Shown: positions 34,841 through 48,600, numbered from the stretch's first letter. The stretch: 64,000 bases of DNA from Hevea brasiliensis (GCF_030052815.1 NC_079496.1:1-64000), one strand, 5' to 3'. A program made the numbers and translations. The notes: a model not told the origin generated them from the sequence alone.

Positions 34841-36470
34841 TTAATTGGTTTCTGTTTTCCTTTGATCCATGAAGTTATGTATCCTCTTCAGTGCAACTTC
34901 TAGCGTTTGCTCGCTCATGTTGGCAAAACACACTCTAAACCAGCCTGGTTCAGAGCAATGACAAGAAGAGCCAGGAGATATATTCAGCTTCAAGTCACGG
35001 ATAATAGACTTCCATAGAGTCAATTCGCCTTCCCTGGTTTGTGTCTTCAACAAAGGACTTAAATTCATCCAGCAAAACAACCCCGCATTACCTTTTAAAC
35101 ACTCTATCCCAGCATTTCTCAACCCTTCAATGATCATTTCATACCTCTTCCTCAGTCTCTCTCTATTTATCTTAATATAATTCTTGGTGAATTCCTGGTC
35201 AGACAACATGGAAGCTAAGAGATGTTGTGTTTGCGAGGAAATTAAGGTGAAGCTAGACATCCTTCTTGCAGTTGTAACAACCTTATCATTGTAGGAGTAT
35301 ATGGTTCCAACTCGAAAACCTGGAAGACCAAGATCTTTTGAAAGACTGTAAACAATGTGAACTCTTTCTGAATCTTTATATCCGCGAGCTTCGAGAATTT
35401 CTGCAATGCTTACGAATTCAGATGATGAGAAGGCGGATCCTGAATAGATTTCATCAGAAACAAGATGGATGTTTTTCCGTGTGACGAAATCAAGAATCTC
35501 TTCCAGGACTGAGCGTTGGATTGTGGCACCTAATGGGTTGGAAGGATTGGTTATAAGCACTCCTCTCACTTTGATGTTCATGACTTCTGCATCTTTAAAT
35601 GCAGCTTCCAAGGCTTGAGGAGTGACCTGGAAATTGTTTGAGCTGTCGCAATGAATTGGTACAATTTTCACACCAGTCCTCCACCTCAAATCTCTGTCAA
35701 ATCTGGAAATTAAAACCAGAAAAAAATTAGAGTTCAGCAATAGTACGTATGGGAATGGAAATAATACTACAAATGAAATGAAGGAGAACAAGTTTCAATG
35801 GTTCTTAGTCCTTACCCAGGATAGTATGGAGTTGGAACGAGCAAAGCATCCCCAGGGTCAGCAAGAATGAAGGTCAGCAACTCGTTAGCTGCAGTTGCGC
35901 CTGCAGTTAGCACTACTCTATCGGGGTCAAATTTTGCTCTTCCCCCTCTAATCTGTTCCATGAAACTTGCTATTGCCTGTGTACAAATTAATACATATAA
36001 CCTGTCAGAATTTTTCTTTATGCAATCACATAGATAACGCAAGTTAAATAAATATGGGTAGAAGGAAGTACCTGTCTGAAAGATTTTAGCCCGTGATAAT
36101 CTTGAAACAAGGCATGCTCTCTGAATCCAGGTGCCCCTTTTCCCCAGGTAGATGCTTCCGAATGCTTTTCCAAGTACTCTTCTAGCAAGTCAAATGAAAC
36201 CTGTTGTAGAAATTAACAAAAGAAGAAGGATTATTATCAATCAAGCAGTTGCTGAAGGTCAAAATGAAGGTATAAGCTTGTGCTGAGACTGAAACTTACT
36301 TGATTTTCTGCGAGTCCCATCTGTATGACTCCTGAAGGATTTTCCGATTCATCGTAAGGATCTTCATCGTATGCTTTCCAGCCTGCAAAGTATGGAGAGT
36401 CCTCTCCGTGAGTTTCAGAAACTGCAACTTTTGATAGCCCAACAGTAGGTTGCTCAATCTCTATGGCCAT
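34841..36470 (-). CDS. 1-aminocyclopropane-1-carboxylate synthase, type III (ACS7-like)
   Basis: Four exons on the minus strand: 36470-36300, 36200-36072, 35976-35816 and 35702-34841. All splice sites are GT..AG in phase; 440 aa. The enzyme is a PLP-dependent (fold type I) transaminase relative that turns S-adenosylmethionine into ACC, the committed step of ethylene synthesis in the cytosol. Seen: [20 protein letters not shown] near the N-terminus, [61 protein letters not shown], the PLP-lysine motif [14 protein letters not shown], and [19 protein letters not shown]. The C-terminus stops right after the core ([13 protein letters not shown]), with neither the MAPK sites of type I nor the E3-binding motif of type II, so it is type III as in Arabidopsis ACS7. 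No missing catalytic residue was seen. Confidence 0.97.
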
Positions 36471-36534
36471 AATAAGACTATAGCTAGAGCTAAGCTTTTC
36501 TTGGAAATGATAATAAGGCCTTGCTATTAAAGAA

Positions 36535-36559
36535 AGCTAGCTAGCTAGCTAGCTAGCTA
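36535..36559 (-). repeat. (AGCT)n repeat in the ACS 5' leader
   Basis: About six AGCT units some 65 bases upstream of the start codon. The sequence is self-complementary and lies between the TATA box and the ATG, so it is probably transcribed. Confidence 0.85.
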
Positions 36560-36641
36560 TCTACCTTATGTGTATATGGAAGGAGAGAGGGAGAGGATAT
36601 GCTTCTTGAGAATTGCTGAATGAAGCCTACATCAATAGCCC

Positions 36642-36652
36642 TCTTATATATA
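36642..36652 (-). promoter_or_regulatory. TATA box of the ACC synthase gene
   Basis: CTATATATAAG on the minus strand, ~170 bases before the ATG. A start of transcription near 36612 would give a leader of about 140 bases. Confidence 0.7.
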
Positions 36653-36720
36653 GCACAAGGTCTCATAGCTTTGAGTCTTGGACATTAAAAAAAGGGACCC
36701 ACAACTTGCCTGGTATTGGG

Positions 36721-36724
<4 letters not shown>

Positions 36725-36751
<27 letters not shown>
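36725..36751. repeat. (TA)n microsatellite in the ACS promoter
   Basis: About 13 TA units roughly 75 bases upstream of the TATA box. Confidence 0.9.
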
Positions 36752-36754
<3 letters not shown>

Positions 36755-37980
36755 GATTCTCTGTAATATGTAAGCAGTATCAAAAATCCCACTCACCATT
36801 TACGGATGAAATTTTTATCTCCATGTGCCAACTGTGCGTGTCTGTCATCTTCCCAAAGCTTTCTTTATCTCAATCTTCATAAGATCTACAAAGAATATGG
36901 TGGTTGGTAGGGGCCGGGGTGGGTGTTAATTTTTTTTTTAATTACTTAAATTTTCACTTCTTCGTGTCTAATCCTTTTCATTGCTTCCTAATAATTACTT
37001 TTTGTTTAATTTAGTTAATTTTTTTTAATAAATAACTCAGATTAAACTCGAATTTAAGACCTCACAATATTAGAGATGATTTAGATATCATTAATTAATA
37101 TCCATTAAATTTTTTTTTTCAAAGGTGGATGTGTTTTCTTTTCAAGTCCCCACTTCCTAAAATCTATGACTAATCAAATCCTTTTTCCTGAACAAAGAAG
37201 CCATATATAAAATTTTTTCCTTACTGAAACCAAAATCATGCATGAGATCAGAATAAGGAATACTCAGAAAGTGGTGCAGCATGCAAAATATTTCAAGAGA
37301 TCTAGGAGTAGTTAAGCTCTGATGATCTGACAAAGATACCAATTTAAACAAGATTAAGATTCTGATTTGGGAACATAATTAAGACAAAATAGAAGCTTTG
37401 AGAAGATTTTATGGCCCCACTCTTAAACTCCAAGCAACAGAATTTATAACATCATTACTCCTTAAACATCCTAGTTAATGATCGAGCTTCTCCTTATGAC
37501 TGAAAAGCATTTCTGTACGTCTGAACACATAATACATAAGATGTTAGCTAGCGGTGCACTTGAAGTCAAATCCCCACACTTGCCTTGCTTGATAAACCTG
37601 GTTAATGAAGATTATTGAGCTAATCCGTCAAGTGATTAAGCTTGATCACTTGAGGGATTAGCTCTTAAGTACACAAAACAAAATGCAGGCATAATGTAGA
37701 TAAAAGATGCATATCTACAATGTGCCATAGTTTTGGTTGACAATTTGCATGCCTATACGTAAGAGTTAAGATACTTGTCGAGATTGTGTTGTTTTGTGTA
37801 GGACTTCAACTAACAAACCTAGAGAATAAACAACATCCAAGAGGAATCAGAACCAAAGAAAAATAAAAATAAATCAATAAGAAATTAAATTAAAACAGTC
37901 GATGAGGAGAATATATGCTTGTTTATAAGTATATAAATCATCGACGTGGGGATATAAATCATCGACGCGGGGCGCTCGAG

Positions 37981-38047
<67 letters not shown>

Positions 38048-38320
38048 TCAAGAATCAACAGAAAGCCCTTTAAAGGGCTCAGATTTTGCAATATTAATAG
38101 ATATATTAGCTAGATTAGATTGCATTTTATTGCAGAATTGAGAATGTGAAAACAAGAAATCAATGACGATTGTTCCTCGGCTTTGGTCTGCAACAGACAG
38201 ACAAATATCAACCAATGTTATTCCCCCAGATCTGGAGATTTTATGAATTATTTTAAAGTGTACTGTGTAATTTAATATTTTACTTTTTCAGCAATAAAAA
38301 TTTAATTTTTCAATCATACT
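36752..38320. other. ACS upstream region and intergenic DNA
   Basis: No gene recognised. It should hold upstream regulatory sequence of the ethylene gene, but no element could be assigned with confidence. Confidence 0.4.
37980..38044. repeat. (TA)n microsatellite
   Basis: About 32 TA units with a single break near 38005. Confidence 0.95.
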
Positions 38321-39547
38321 CTTTTTTATTACAAGAAATTTTTACCTAAATTCGATCCACCATAAATCTAAGACATAAATATATGAAATTTATATATTCA
38401 ATTAATAATTAAATTCCATCATACTCTTATATTTTGGATTCATGATACACCAGGTTTAGACAAGAAAAATCATTCGTTATATGATCCCTTAAAGCTATTA
38501 ATGGTTTGTTAACGTGACAAACTTCATTCATTTTCATGCAATTTGAATAATATTATCATGTAAGTATATTTATTAATTATAATTTAAATGATAAGGAAAA
38601 AATTTAAATAATATGATTTATTATACATCTAAGATGTAAATATGTGAATCCCATCCATTTTATGTATGAGTCTCATATATATGCATGTCAGTATCTTAAG
38701 TTAATGATAAATTAGACAAGAGTAAATGATAGAATTAATAGAGTAAAATTTGAAAAAAGAAAAAAGAAAAAAATGAAAATAAGAAAAAGATAATGATGAA
38801 AACCAATATAATGAAAGAAAAGAAAAAAAGAGTGAAATGAAAAAATGAAAAAAAAATATTAATAAAAATAAAAAAATGAAAAAAATATATATTAATAAAA
38901 TGGAAAAGGATAGCTAAAAATGAAAGGATCAATAAAATAAGAGAAAGTAGGAAAATAAATTAATGAAATAAAAAAAATTAAAAAAAAGCGAATAGGATTC
39001 TGCCAAATTTATATCACAATTTATCAATGGATCAACAATGGATTTTAAAATTTATTGCTAATTTAAAAAGGAAAACACTGGTTAACATTTTTTTCCTCTA
39101 AAATTTATCAATGAATTTAAATTTAACAATAAATTTTAAAATTTGTTGCTAATTGAAATAAAAAGGTGATCTTTTAAAAAAGAAAAGCAGAAATTTTTCT
39201 CTTCATAAATTAATTAGCAATGGATTCAGAATCCATTAGTAATTTTTATTTTTATTTTTTGATTTTAAATAATGTATAAATGATTTTAAATTCATTAATG
39301 AATTTACTATTGAATTTAAAATTTATTGATAAATTATATATCCACATTTTAATGTGATATAATTAATTTATCAACAAATTTTAAATTTTGTTTCTTATAA
39401 TGTATGGATAATGTAACAGTAAAATTTCAAGATACCGATCTGATCATAAGTGAAATTTTTATCTTTTAAATGATAAACTCTAAATAGGTTATTTGTTAAT
39501 TTCTTTTTTTTAAGACTTTTCTTGTTAAGTATATTTACAAAGTATAG
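38321..39547. other. AT-rich DNA with a possible old CACTA-like element
   Basis: ATTACAAGAAATTT near 38328 and TTTCTTATAATG near 39391 resemble decayed CACTA ends (CACTACAAGAAA and its complement). Between 38990 and 39380 a motif like GGATTTTAAAATTTATTGCT recurs in both orientations. A purine-rich GAAAAA tract fills 38740-38990. The boundaries are not convincing enough to call the element. Confidence 0.3.
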
Positions 39548-40053
39548 ATTACTAAGGGATAAATTTGACAACTGTCCTTAAACTTATTTAATTGTAATAT
39601 TACAGTCCCTCAACTTAAAAATATAACATAAAACTCTATCAACTTTCAAATTTTGCACAGTAAAATCCCTCTAACCTTAAATTACCAGTTTTCCAGTTAA
39701 ACGCTGACCTAAACAGTTTCAGTATATAGCTTAATCAGTATTTCTCTTTTTTCTCTCAAGCCATGTGTAAATTGAATCATTTTTCTCTCTATAGACATAA
39801 TAATTTTTTATGCATAAAGAGAATAATTTTATACTTTGCATTAGAGATGAGAGAGAAATATTGACTAAATACTATGCAGGAGTTATTCACATCAGTTTCT
39901 AACTGAAAAATCAATAATTTAAAGTCAAAGGGATTTTACAGTGTAAAATTTAAATGTTTAGGAAGTTTTATGTTATATTTTAAAATTAAAGGACTATAGC
40001 GTTATAATTATATAAGTTCAGAGACAATTGTTAAAATTTATCCTATTATTAAG
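39548..40053. mobile_element. Fold-back MITE with ~140-bp inverted arms and 9-bp TSD
   Basis: The body is 39557-40044. The left end GGATAAATTTGACAACTGTC pairs with right-end GACAATTGTTAAAATTTATC; similarity runs inward ~140 bp (shared AATATAACATAAAACT and GTAAAATCCCT). Flanks ATTACTAAG (39548-39556) and ATTATTAAG (40045-40053) match at 8 of 9 bases, so a MULE-type origin is likely. Confidence 0.72.
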
Positions 40054-40439
40054 TGATTTGTGTGTTAATGAGAAATTAAGATGGTATAATATATATTTAA
40101 TTAAGTCAGTGTTTTTAGTGTATTAGGTACCCAACCTAGCAATAGCAAAAGTGTCATAATGAAGCAAGTAAAAGCTGCTAGGATATAAAATTCCCAAGTG
40201 GCTTCCAACTGAACCAATTAGAGTAGTTTAATTTATTCCTATTTGGTATTAATACTAAATGAGGGAAGCCATTTAAAGTTTGAATTTTGGTTTCTTTCTT
40301 TTCTAAACTCGATTCATTATGAACTCAAGATATAAAATATATAGTGGGTTCATCTATTAAATATATAAATCAATTATATCTTAAATCCATGATGGAATAG
40401 GTTTAGACAAGAATTGACCCTTTGAATTTTATTATTCTA

Positions 40440-40910
40440 AAAAAATAGATTATTTTTATTTAGATCACTTAAATTTTATTTTAAAAAAAAATCATTTAAC
40501 TTTAATTTGAGTATTATTAAAGTCATTATAACCAGGTATTATAGGTTTTCAAATTAATTTAGACTAATTTTTACTTATAATTGCTGAATTTTAGGTCTTT
40601 TTTCAATACCGTTGTTCACATATTACAAGAATTTAAGTTTATTCGTATTGAACTTAAGAGATTTTTTAGTTTATTAAAAAAATTGATGGTAATGAAAAAT
40701 TACTTAAAATTGAGGGACTATGAGTGAAAATTAATTCAAATTTGACTGTTAGTGAAAATTAGTTTAACTTAACCTAAAAATCTATAATACCCAGTCATAC
40801 ATAATGACTTTAATAATATTCAAATTAAAGTTGAATGACTTTATTAAAATAATTCATAAAATTTGGTGACTTTGATTGAAAATGACCCAAAAAATAATTG
40901 AGTAATTTAT
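40440..40910. mobile_element. Second fold-back MITE with ~130-bp inverted arms
   Basis: The left arm (about 40440-40580) and the reverse complement of the right arm (about 40770-40905) share AACTTTAATTTGAGTATTAT (one mismatch), ATTAAAGTCATTAT, GGTATTATAG and AACTAATTTT (with mismatches). Outer boundaries and TSD are not clear. Its sequence differs from the MITE 400 bases upstream. Confidence 0.65.
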
Positions 40911-42726
40911 GTTTTAATCCCTTATTAAAGTTAATCCACAAATGATCCTATAAAAGCAAATAAAGAAATTTTTTCAAAGAAGAGGTGGATTCCAACTATG
41001 TAGCAGCACATCTCAGGAAGCACCCTAGAAGGGAAGCAAGGGAAAAGGACAGGTCAAAAAAGAAGAACTTAATTACAGCTGGACTGTTTGAACAAAGCTT
41101 CTTAATTTTCTTTTCTTGCATAATCAAATGATCATTATATTTTAAAAGTGATTAGTTTTGGATTATACATAGTTCTAAGATGAGTTTTCTCTTTTTTTAT
41201 AATTAGTAACTGCTTAATGCGTCACAGAAGCAGTGTGTGTCACTTTCATGCTGTGCTTTTGGACTACAAGCTACTGTCTCTGCTCTTGCCATTGCCTGCA
41301 ACCCTTTGAAGATCCTCAGTCTTTTAAGGTAAAAACCGACACGCCATTAACATAATCACCTTGCCTTGCCCTACACTTATCGACATGTTCATAAACTTTT
41401 TTACTTCAGTAATTTTTTTTTTATTAATTACATGGTATTTCACAATTAGGTTGGAAGTGATTTTCACATAAGTCCTTCTAACAAAAATTAGTGATATTTA
41501 CGAGAATTTAATTCAATCGAATCCTAATAATATGATTCCCCTGAAAATTAGCTTCACAAATTAAATAAAAAGAACAATAATAAGATTAATAAAAACGATT
41601 TTGAAGGTAATCATTAAATTAAATACATACATTATAGTTTCATGTGTATTTGAACTACCCATTCAAGGTAAATATTTAGATTTTAGCATGCTTGAGTATG
41701 AATCTTCTTGGAAGATACAATGCCAATGGCAACCTGCCACGTTGGAATTAACCAGACATTAAGAGACCACGTCCAAAGAAAGACAACAATAGAATATTGA
41801 GTAGGTCAGATTTTAATTCTTTAATCCTAACATGGTAATTAATGAAAATTTAAATCATAAAATTGATGATTATGGTGGATCCTATACAATATAGTTATAT
41901 ATATTAATTTTATTAAAATTTGTAAGCAATAGCTTTTAATTTTATGTTTAATTTCTTTTTATTTTAAATAATATATATTTTTTATATTTTATAAGTATTC
42001 TCAATCTAATAAATTAAAATTAATTCTATTCGCATCGAATTAATCTATTAAGAGATAAAGCGCTTTTGATGGATATTTTCTCCATGCACTAAAATTAATT
42101 TTCTTCTTTTGTTTTTATTTATTTACGAATTTTTTTTCTTTTGAAATTATAATTATATGTAATGATTTATGGAAAGAACACGTTTTGTGAACCCCATAGG
42201 GATCTATGACGTAATTAATTAATTAATTAATTAATATAGTACTAATTATAGTCTACTAATGTTTGTTAATTATATATATTAATTAACAAAGATTCATAAA
42301 AAATTGTCTTGTATTGGAAATTCCTTGAATGTTCATCGATAAATAATTATGTTTAGTACACGTACAATTTGTAATTTGTTCTTGAATCTTAAATCTCTTA
42401 GTTGTATAGCATGAAATATATATCCCCCACATATTGCTTTGGCTACAATTAACAAATCAATTGTCATTCATCATTGTTCTTTTTTATCAAAATTTTCCCC
42501 CACCGCCATTTTTCATATTTAATAATTAATATGACACAAATTAATTCTTATATATTTCAATTAATATATACAAAAAAAAATAAATCTAAACCATGCATGT
42601 CGATGCATATGAAAATAAAATTATTATATTGATGAGAAAAGGAAATGATTACGTTCTATTATTTATTCATTAGACCTTATTGAGTCTAAAAATAAAATTA
42701 TTATATTGGGTTGTGTCATGCAAAAT
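40911..42726. other. Intergenic DNA, no gene supported
   Basis: AT-rich. A short less AT-rich stretch at 41210-41340 ends in a donor-like AG|GTAAAA but no flanking exons were found. (TAAT)n-like sequence is at 42213-42235. Confidence 0.4.
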
Positions 42727-42872
42727 AACACCACACCTTAACCTAAAATTATTGATTGATTAATCTCCTCAAAACCAAAATATTGATGAATTAATCACTA
42801 ACACCACATCTTAACCTATAATTATTGATGGATTAATCTCCTCAAAACTAAAATATTGATGAATTAATCACT
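42727..42872 (+). repeat. 73-bp tandem duplication
   Basis: Copies 42727-42799 and 42800-42872 both start AACACCACA and end GATGAATTAATCACT, with about five differences. Confidence 0.88.
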
Positions 42873-44469
42873 CATATATAGTTTTGCATGTGTGCCAAAA
42901 ACTTACTTTTGAAAATTTTCCATCTATCATCCATGCATGTGCTTCTCATTCTCTTTATTCTCTTAATAATTAGACAGAATATATGTATGGTCTTTACTAT
43001 GATTGAAATGGGCCCAAATCAAATTCTAATCATTTTAATTAACAATTTAATAAATATGAATTTTTCTTGTTTATGTAAGAATTTCCCCATATACAGTCAT
43101 TAATCAAATGATCCTATTTCACCTTCTTTTACTTGTTCTAGAAATTATAAATATGCACCGCAAAAATTGTCCTCTGTTGGAAATTTCCTGAAGGTTTAGA
43201 AATACTGTTTTTTTTTTTTTTTTTTCTTATTCTTAATGATGATGATTTAGTTGGTAAACATCAAACATCAAAAGTTGCCCAACTGTTTTGACCACAAATA
43301 ATTAATGAATCCCAAAATAATAATTCAACATCCTATTAGTAAATTATTATTTTCATATACATTGTTACAAGAGTTTTGCAGTTGCCAGACAATTTTCACT
43401 GAAATGAAAAGTGAAGAGCCATCACTTTAATTTTGAAAAAAATTAAAGAAAATATTTTATTATTTTTTTTAATTTAGAAAAGAATATTTTCTACTTCTAA
43501 TCTAGAAATTCAGGGTTCGGGGTTCATATACATGTGGAAAAGATATTAGGTACTCCACATCATCCCTCAATGAGGATAGGTAGATTTAAGAGTATGCTCT
43601 CTATAATTTAAAGCCGATAATTTTATTAAAGTTTAAATTATGATATTGATTCCTTGTATTTACTATATAAAAGATGGAATGCATAAACATAGGAACGATC
43701 AATATCTCACTATTAGAGTAAACCAAATACAAAAGAAAGTGAGATGATCCTAAAAGTGAATTTTAACTCCATTTACTTAAATTCCTCCCTCTTCAAAACT
43801 AAGACTCTAGTCTTGAAAAGGTATCATTTAGTCCCTAGAGATTTATAATAAGTAATGAAGATTCTCAGTTTACCTATCATTAATCTCATCGTCAGGGCCT
43901 AAACAATTAAGGGTGTTATGTGAAAAAAATGGATAAGATTGAATTAAGATGTGTTTTGATTTTCACTCCCTTCGATTGAGACTTCAATGCAAAAGGGAAT
44001 GTGTGGATTAAAACCTCGAGAATTTAATTCATTAATGAGGACTCTCAATCAATGAATCAAAGTCCCATCATTGGTATAATCGATTATTATTCTTCGCCCA
44101 TATTGATTCAATTTGATAAATTATTAACACTTTTAATATATTTATTACTTACAGATGCATCGAAATCCAGTGGAATTTGTTTCTAACACTGGATATTTTC
44201 CACAACCTGCAAAGAGACATTATCCTAGCCTACACATCTATACATGCGTTTTCAAAGAATGTTGTACTGACTAATTCTTGAATTCTAAATTTAGTCTTGT
44301 AGACAATTTTATGCCCTACTATTTATCGTCCTATTTGAATATTTAATTGCTTTAGAGAGAACTTTTAGGTGGTATTAAAAATCAAAACTTATATATTTTA
44401 AAAAATTCTGAAAAAGATGATGGATATTGATTGAACAAAATGACAAAAGGAATATTTTAAATTAAAATT
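42873..44469. other. Intergenic / decayed repeat DNA
   Basis: No gene. From about 43500 the composition resembles transposon non-coding sequence and continues into the palindromic repeat array. Confidence 0.35.
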
Positions 44470-44838
44470 TTTAGAAAAGATCCAAAGAAGGACTCTCCCT
44501 CGAGCCAAAAATAAGATAGTGTTGTATTGAATAAAATTATTGGTATAGGTTCAAAGTAAACTTTCCCTTGAACCCAAGAACAGGAAAAGGGTTATATACT
44601 TTACAAAGGCATATTTAGGGAGGGTTCAAGAAAGAACTCTCCCTCGAACCTAGGAACATAAAAGAGTATGTTTGTATAAAAAAAGACCGTAAGAGTTTAG
44701 GGGAGGGGCTCTCCCATGACCCAAAAGCAGGAAGAGCACATAAAATCAATTTGAAAGTTCAAGGGAGGACTCTCCCATGACCCAAAAGTAGAAGAATGTT
44801 GCGCTTAATAAAAATACTTAGCGTAGGTTCGAGGAAAG
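44470..44838 (+). repeat. Palindromic minisatellite, left part (continues at 51903)
   Basis: Five diverged units of about 62-77 bp, each centred on an imperfect palindrome of the type GGTTCAAGG..CTCTCCCTTGAACC. Centres lie near 44498, 44567, 44643, 44715 and 44777. The array is cut by the solo LTR that starts at 44839. Confidence 0.72.
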
Positions 44839-45616
44839 TGTAACGCCCTCACTTTAGGTAGTCCGTATATTCTACTGTTCCAATGACTAACATCTGTTCG
44901 GACAGCCAGGATGTCTGAAACTACACTTGAACTAGAGTGAGGAAACATAAATTGACTGAAAAAAGACCAAGTAAAATTAAAGAAAAGTAAAAGAAGGGAA
45001 GTACAACTCGGTTAAATGAGCCGAAGGTCATGGCAATGGATAACCCTAATAGGAAGCGACTAAATACATTTGCCAACCCCAGACTCGTGAGGAATCCTAT
45101 GAAATAATTATTTAGAAATTATTTGAAGGATTTATGAGGTTTAAATGACAATGAAAATGTCAAAGAAAATCCAAAAAAATTAAGTCAATCGGTAAAGACA
45201 AATATAACTCGATGAACACAACGAAGGGCATTTTGGTCATTTCACATAAAGAGTTGATCTTTGATCAAGATGTCAATTAAATTAAGTGGAAATTTATGTA
45301 ATAAATTATGATGGAATTTTAATAAAAATTTAAATAGAAAAATGTAAGTGGAGAAGAAGAAAATAGAAGAAAAGAAATCAAATTTCAAATTATGACCTAA
45401 GCATGAGGTATGAGTGACATAATTAAAAATTTAAAAAGCCAATTAAATTGAGACATATATATAAGTATAAGACAAACCAAATTAATTCATTCTTCTAAAA
45501 AATAAGTCCATCTTCTTCCATTTTGAAGCTTGGCTGAGACCCATGGTTCTTCCCCTTCCACCATTTTCATCCTCTTTAAGCTCCATTTCCCTTTAATTCC
45601 CACCCCAAAACCCCTA

Positions 45617-48600
45617 AGTGCTGTAACATCCTCACTTTAGCTAGTCCGTACAGTCTACTGTTCAGGTGACCAATGTCAGTCTGGGCAGCTAGAATGTTTG
45701 AAATTATAAATAGACTAGAGTGATGAGTTATAAATAAACCAAATAATGCTCATAAAAATCAAGAAAAATTTTTAGAAACCAAATACACTAAGATTAAACA
45801 AGCCGAAACCCTAGGGATGAGTAATCCAAAGGGAAAGTGACGGTGAAAGCCATTAGCAACCTTAGACCCGGGGAAAACTTCATGAAATAATTTTTGGGAC
45901 CTCAGGGAAGGATTATTGGGATTCCAATGACAATAAAATGTTAAGAAAACACAAGGAAAATTTATTCAATCGGTACACATAATTTTGGCCTGTTAAGCCA
46001 AACGGAGGGCATTTTGGTCATTTCATCTTCAGAGATGATTTTTGACTAACTTGTCCATTTATGTAAATAAATTATATGATATAAAATGTGAATAAATATT
46101 GTTAAAAATTTAATTGAAATCAAATAGACAAGAAAATGATGGAAAAATGAAAGAAATTGGAATTATGACATCATAATGATGTCATTAAAATTCTTCCACC
46201 CAATCCAATGTTGACACATGACATTAAATTAGTTAAAAAGACTTAATGGATAGAAAAAGAAAGGAAAAAAAATCAGAACCTTCCTCTTCCTTCCTTGGCC
46301 GAAAACCTCTCCCAACTCCACACCTCCATGAAAGCTTAAATAAAGCTTGATATAACCCACCAACTTACCTTGAAACTCATCCTTGTCTTCACAAAAAGTT
46401 ATTCATACACCTTGGAGAAGCTAAAGATAGCAAAAAGAAGAAGAAAGGTGGAGCTCTTACAAGGTTGAAAATTCACTCCATTAAAGGTTAGTGTCTAAAC
46501 TTGATTTTTCTCTTTTCATTCATGATGGAGGAGTGAAAATGAGTATAAATTTGTAAAAAAACTTGGTAAATATCTTGTGTATGCCCATCCCAAAATTTTG
46601 GCAGCCTTGAACTTAGTAGAGTTTTGAAGATTTTTTACAGTTAAATTGAAATTTGGCTGCCTTTAACATTAATACATTGCTTAGGACAATGGAAGGTATG
46701 TAAATGCATGACTTGAGATATTAGGGTTAGGGTTTGAGCATGAATTTGAGACCTTGATCATTTAATGGTGAAAGTAAGTTTCAATGGTCAATTACTGACC
46801 ATTTGGCTGTGTGTAAATCAGAAATGAAGTGGTTTGTGTAGTGAAAATTGAAGTTAGTGTGGCTGCCCTTAGTGACTTACAGGATTGGGCATGAGTCGAG
46901 CAGGTTTGGGCAGTAATAACTGGAGTTGTAGAGGTTCAATTGGTGCAAAGCCAATTGTACATGAAACTAGACACATAATGGCACAACTTTGGTGAAGAAA
47001 TTATGCCCATAAAACCAAACCAAGTTGACCTAAAGATTGCCCTAATCTGGGTGACCTGTATTCTGCCTGGGCAAAATGACCAAATAAACAGTGTTTAGTC
47101 ATTTGGCCATAACTCAATGTAGAAAGGTCCAATTGACCTAAAATTTTACCAGAAATAAGCTGAGATGTAGACCTACAACTTTCATGAAGAAACCTAACCC
47201 AAATTATGACCATAACATATTCAAAAAGTGACCTGCATTCACTGCTCAAAATACTATAGATTTGGTCAGTCCAAAAAATCTGGAAAATTTATAAGCTGGC
47301 TAGTTGTGGTTTTTGGGCCATAACTTAAGCTACAAAACTCCAAATGGAGTGATTCAAAAAAGGAAATGTAACTAGACAAAATAAAAAACAATTTTCATGT
47401 TGACCATTTTGCCAAATTCTCACTGCAAAAATGACTAATGGAACAGTAAACACAAAGCTTGAAATTTGAAAATTTTGAACAATTAACATTAAGCTTAGAA
47501 ATGGTATTGGCAATCAATACCAACAATTTTAAAATGCAAAATATGGTATGTTGGGAGTATTAAAACCAATGTACTTATTGTCCATATAAAAGTCAATATT
47601 TTTGTTGACTAATGAATTGAATAGTAACACCTAAACTTGAATTTCAATAATTGTATAAATTAAGAGTGTAACATGCCCTAGTACACCTAGCAAGATTAGT
47701 TTGGATAGGTTAGCATGCCAATAGGGTTCTGTTAGCAGTACTGTATATGGCTTCATGCCATTCTGTGTTTTATGGCCTCACGTGCCATTCTGTGACATAA
47801 TAGCCTTTGGCTATGTTGATTGAGTTGTTATATTTGGGTTTTATCCCTGATAATTATTACAGCTTATTAGCTGTTCTGTTGCACACTAGGAGACACAATG
47901 TGACCGATGATGTGATGGTTCGAGGTACTTAGTACACAGTGCCAGTTTACCCGTTTATCCAGTCCAGTCGACTAGTATAGGTTACTCGGGCAATGATAAT
48001 AAATCTTACCAAATTTTAATCGAATAATACTATAATAAATATTAGAAATTAAGTCTACCAAAGATGTAAACATACATTCTTCATATTTACTTTATTTTAG
48101 TTATTCTATTTTATATTGTCACCACTAAGTAGAATTGCTTAGCGCGTCGCTTTTGCCATGTTCAGGTACTGGAGATATAGCTGGGGAGTCCAGCAGACCT
48201 CATACTGGGTGAGCTTTCAAATCTACACACGGAGTCCAGAGTCACCTCACATTTGCAATGCATTTGGTAGGACATTAGGCCACTTTTGGTATTTTGTATT
48301 TTGTAAAGTTCTGTAATAAATATTATAAACTCATGTAATTATGCTTTTGATGTAATTATCTATGAATTATGTTCAGTAATAAATGTGAGCATTTCTCATT
48401 GAATTGAGTGTGATATGGAATGAATTGAATTTTGAGATACTGAAGTGATTTGAGAAATTGTTGAAAATATGTTGGTGGTTGACTGAGATTGAAATTTTGA
48501 TTATATTGGAAGTATTTTTAACAGATTCAGAAGAACTGTTTTTCCAATTTACAGCCGGCACTCTGCCAGATTTTCTATAAAATTTGCGAAAAATTCAGAT

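Noticed and set aside
38735..38932. 65-codon ORF of Phe/Ile/Leu on the minus strand suggesting a membrane protein
   Set aside because: It is a translation of a GAAAAA-rich low-complexity tract, not a gene.
41210..41340. Possible isolated exon ending at AG|GTAAAA
   Set aside because: No acceptor, no neighbouring exon and no family recognised; one donor-like site is expected by chance.
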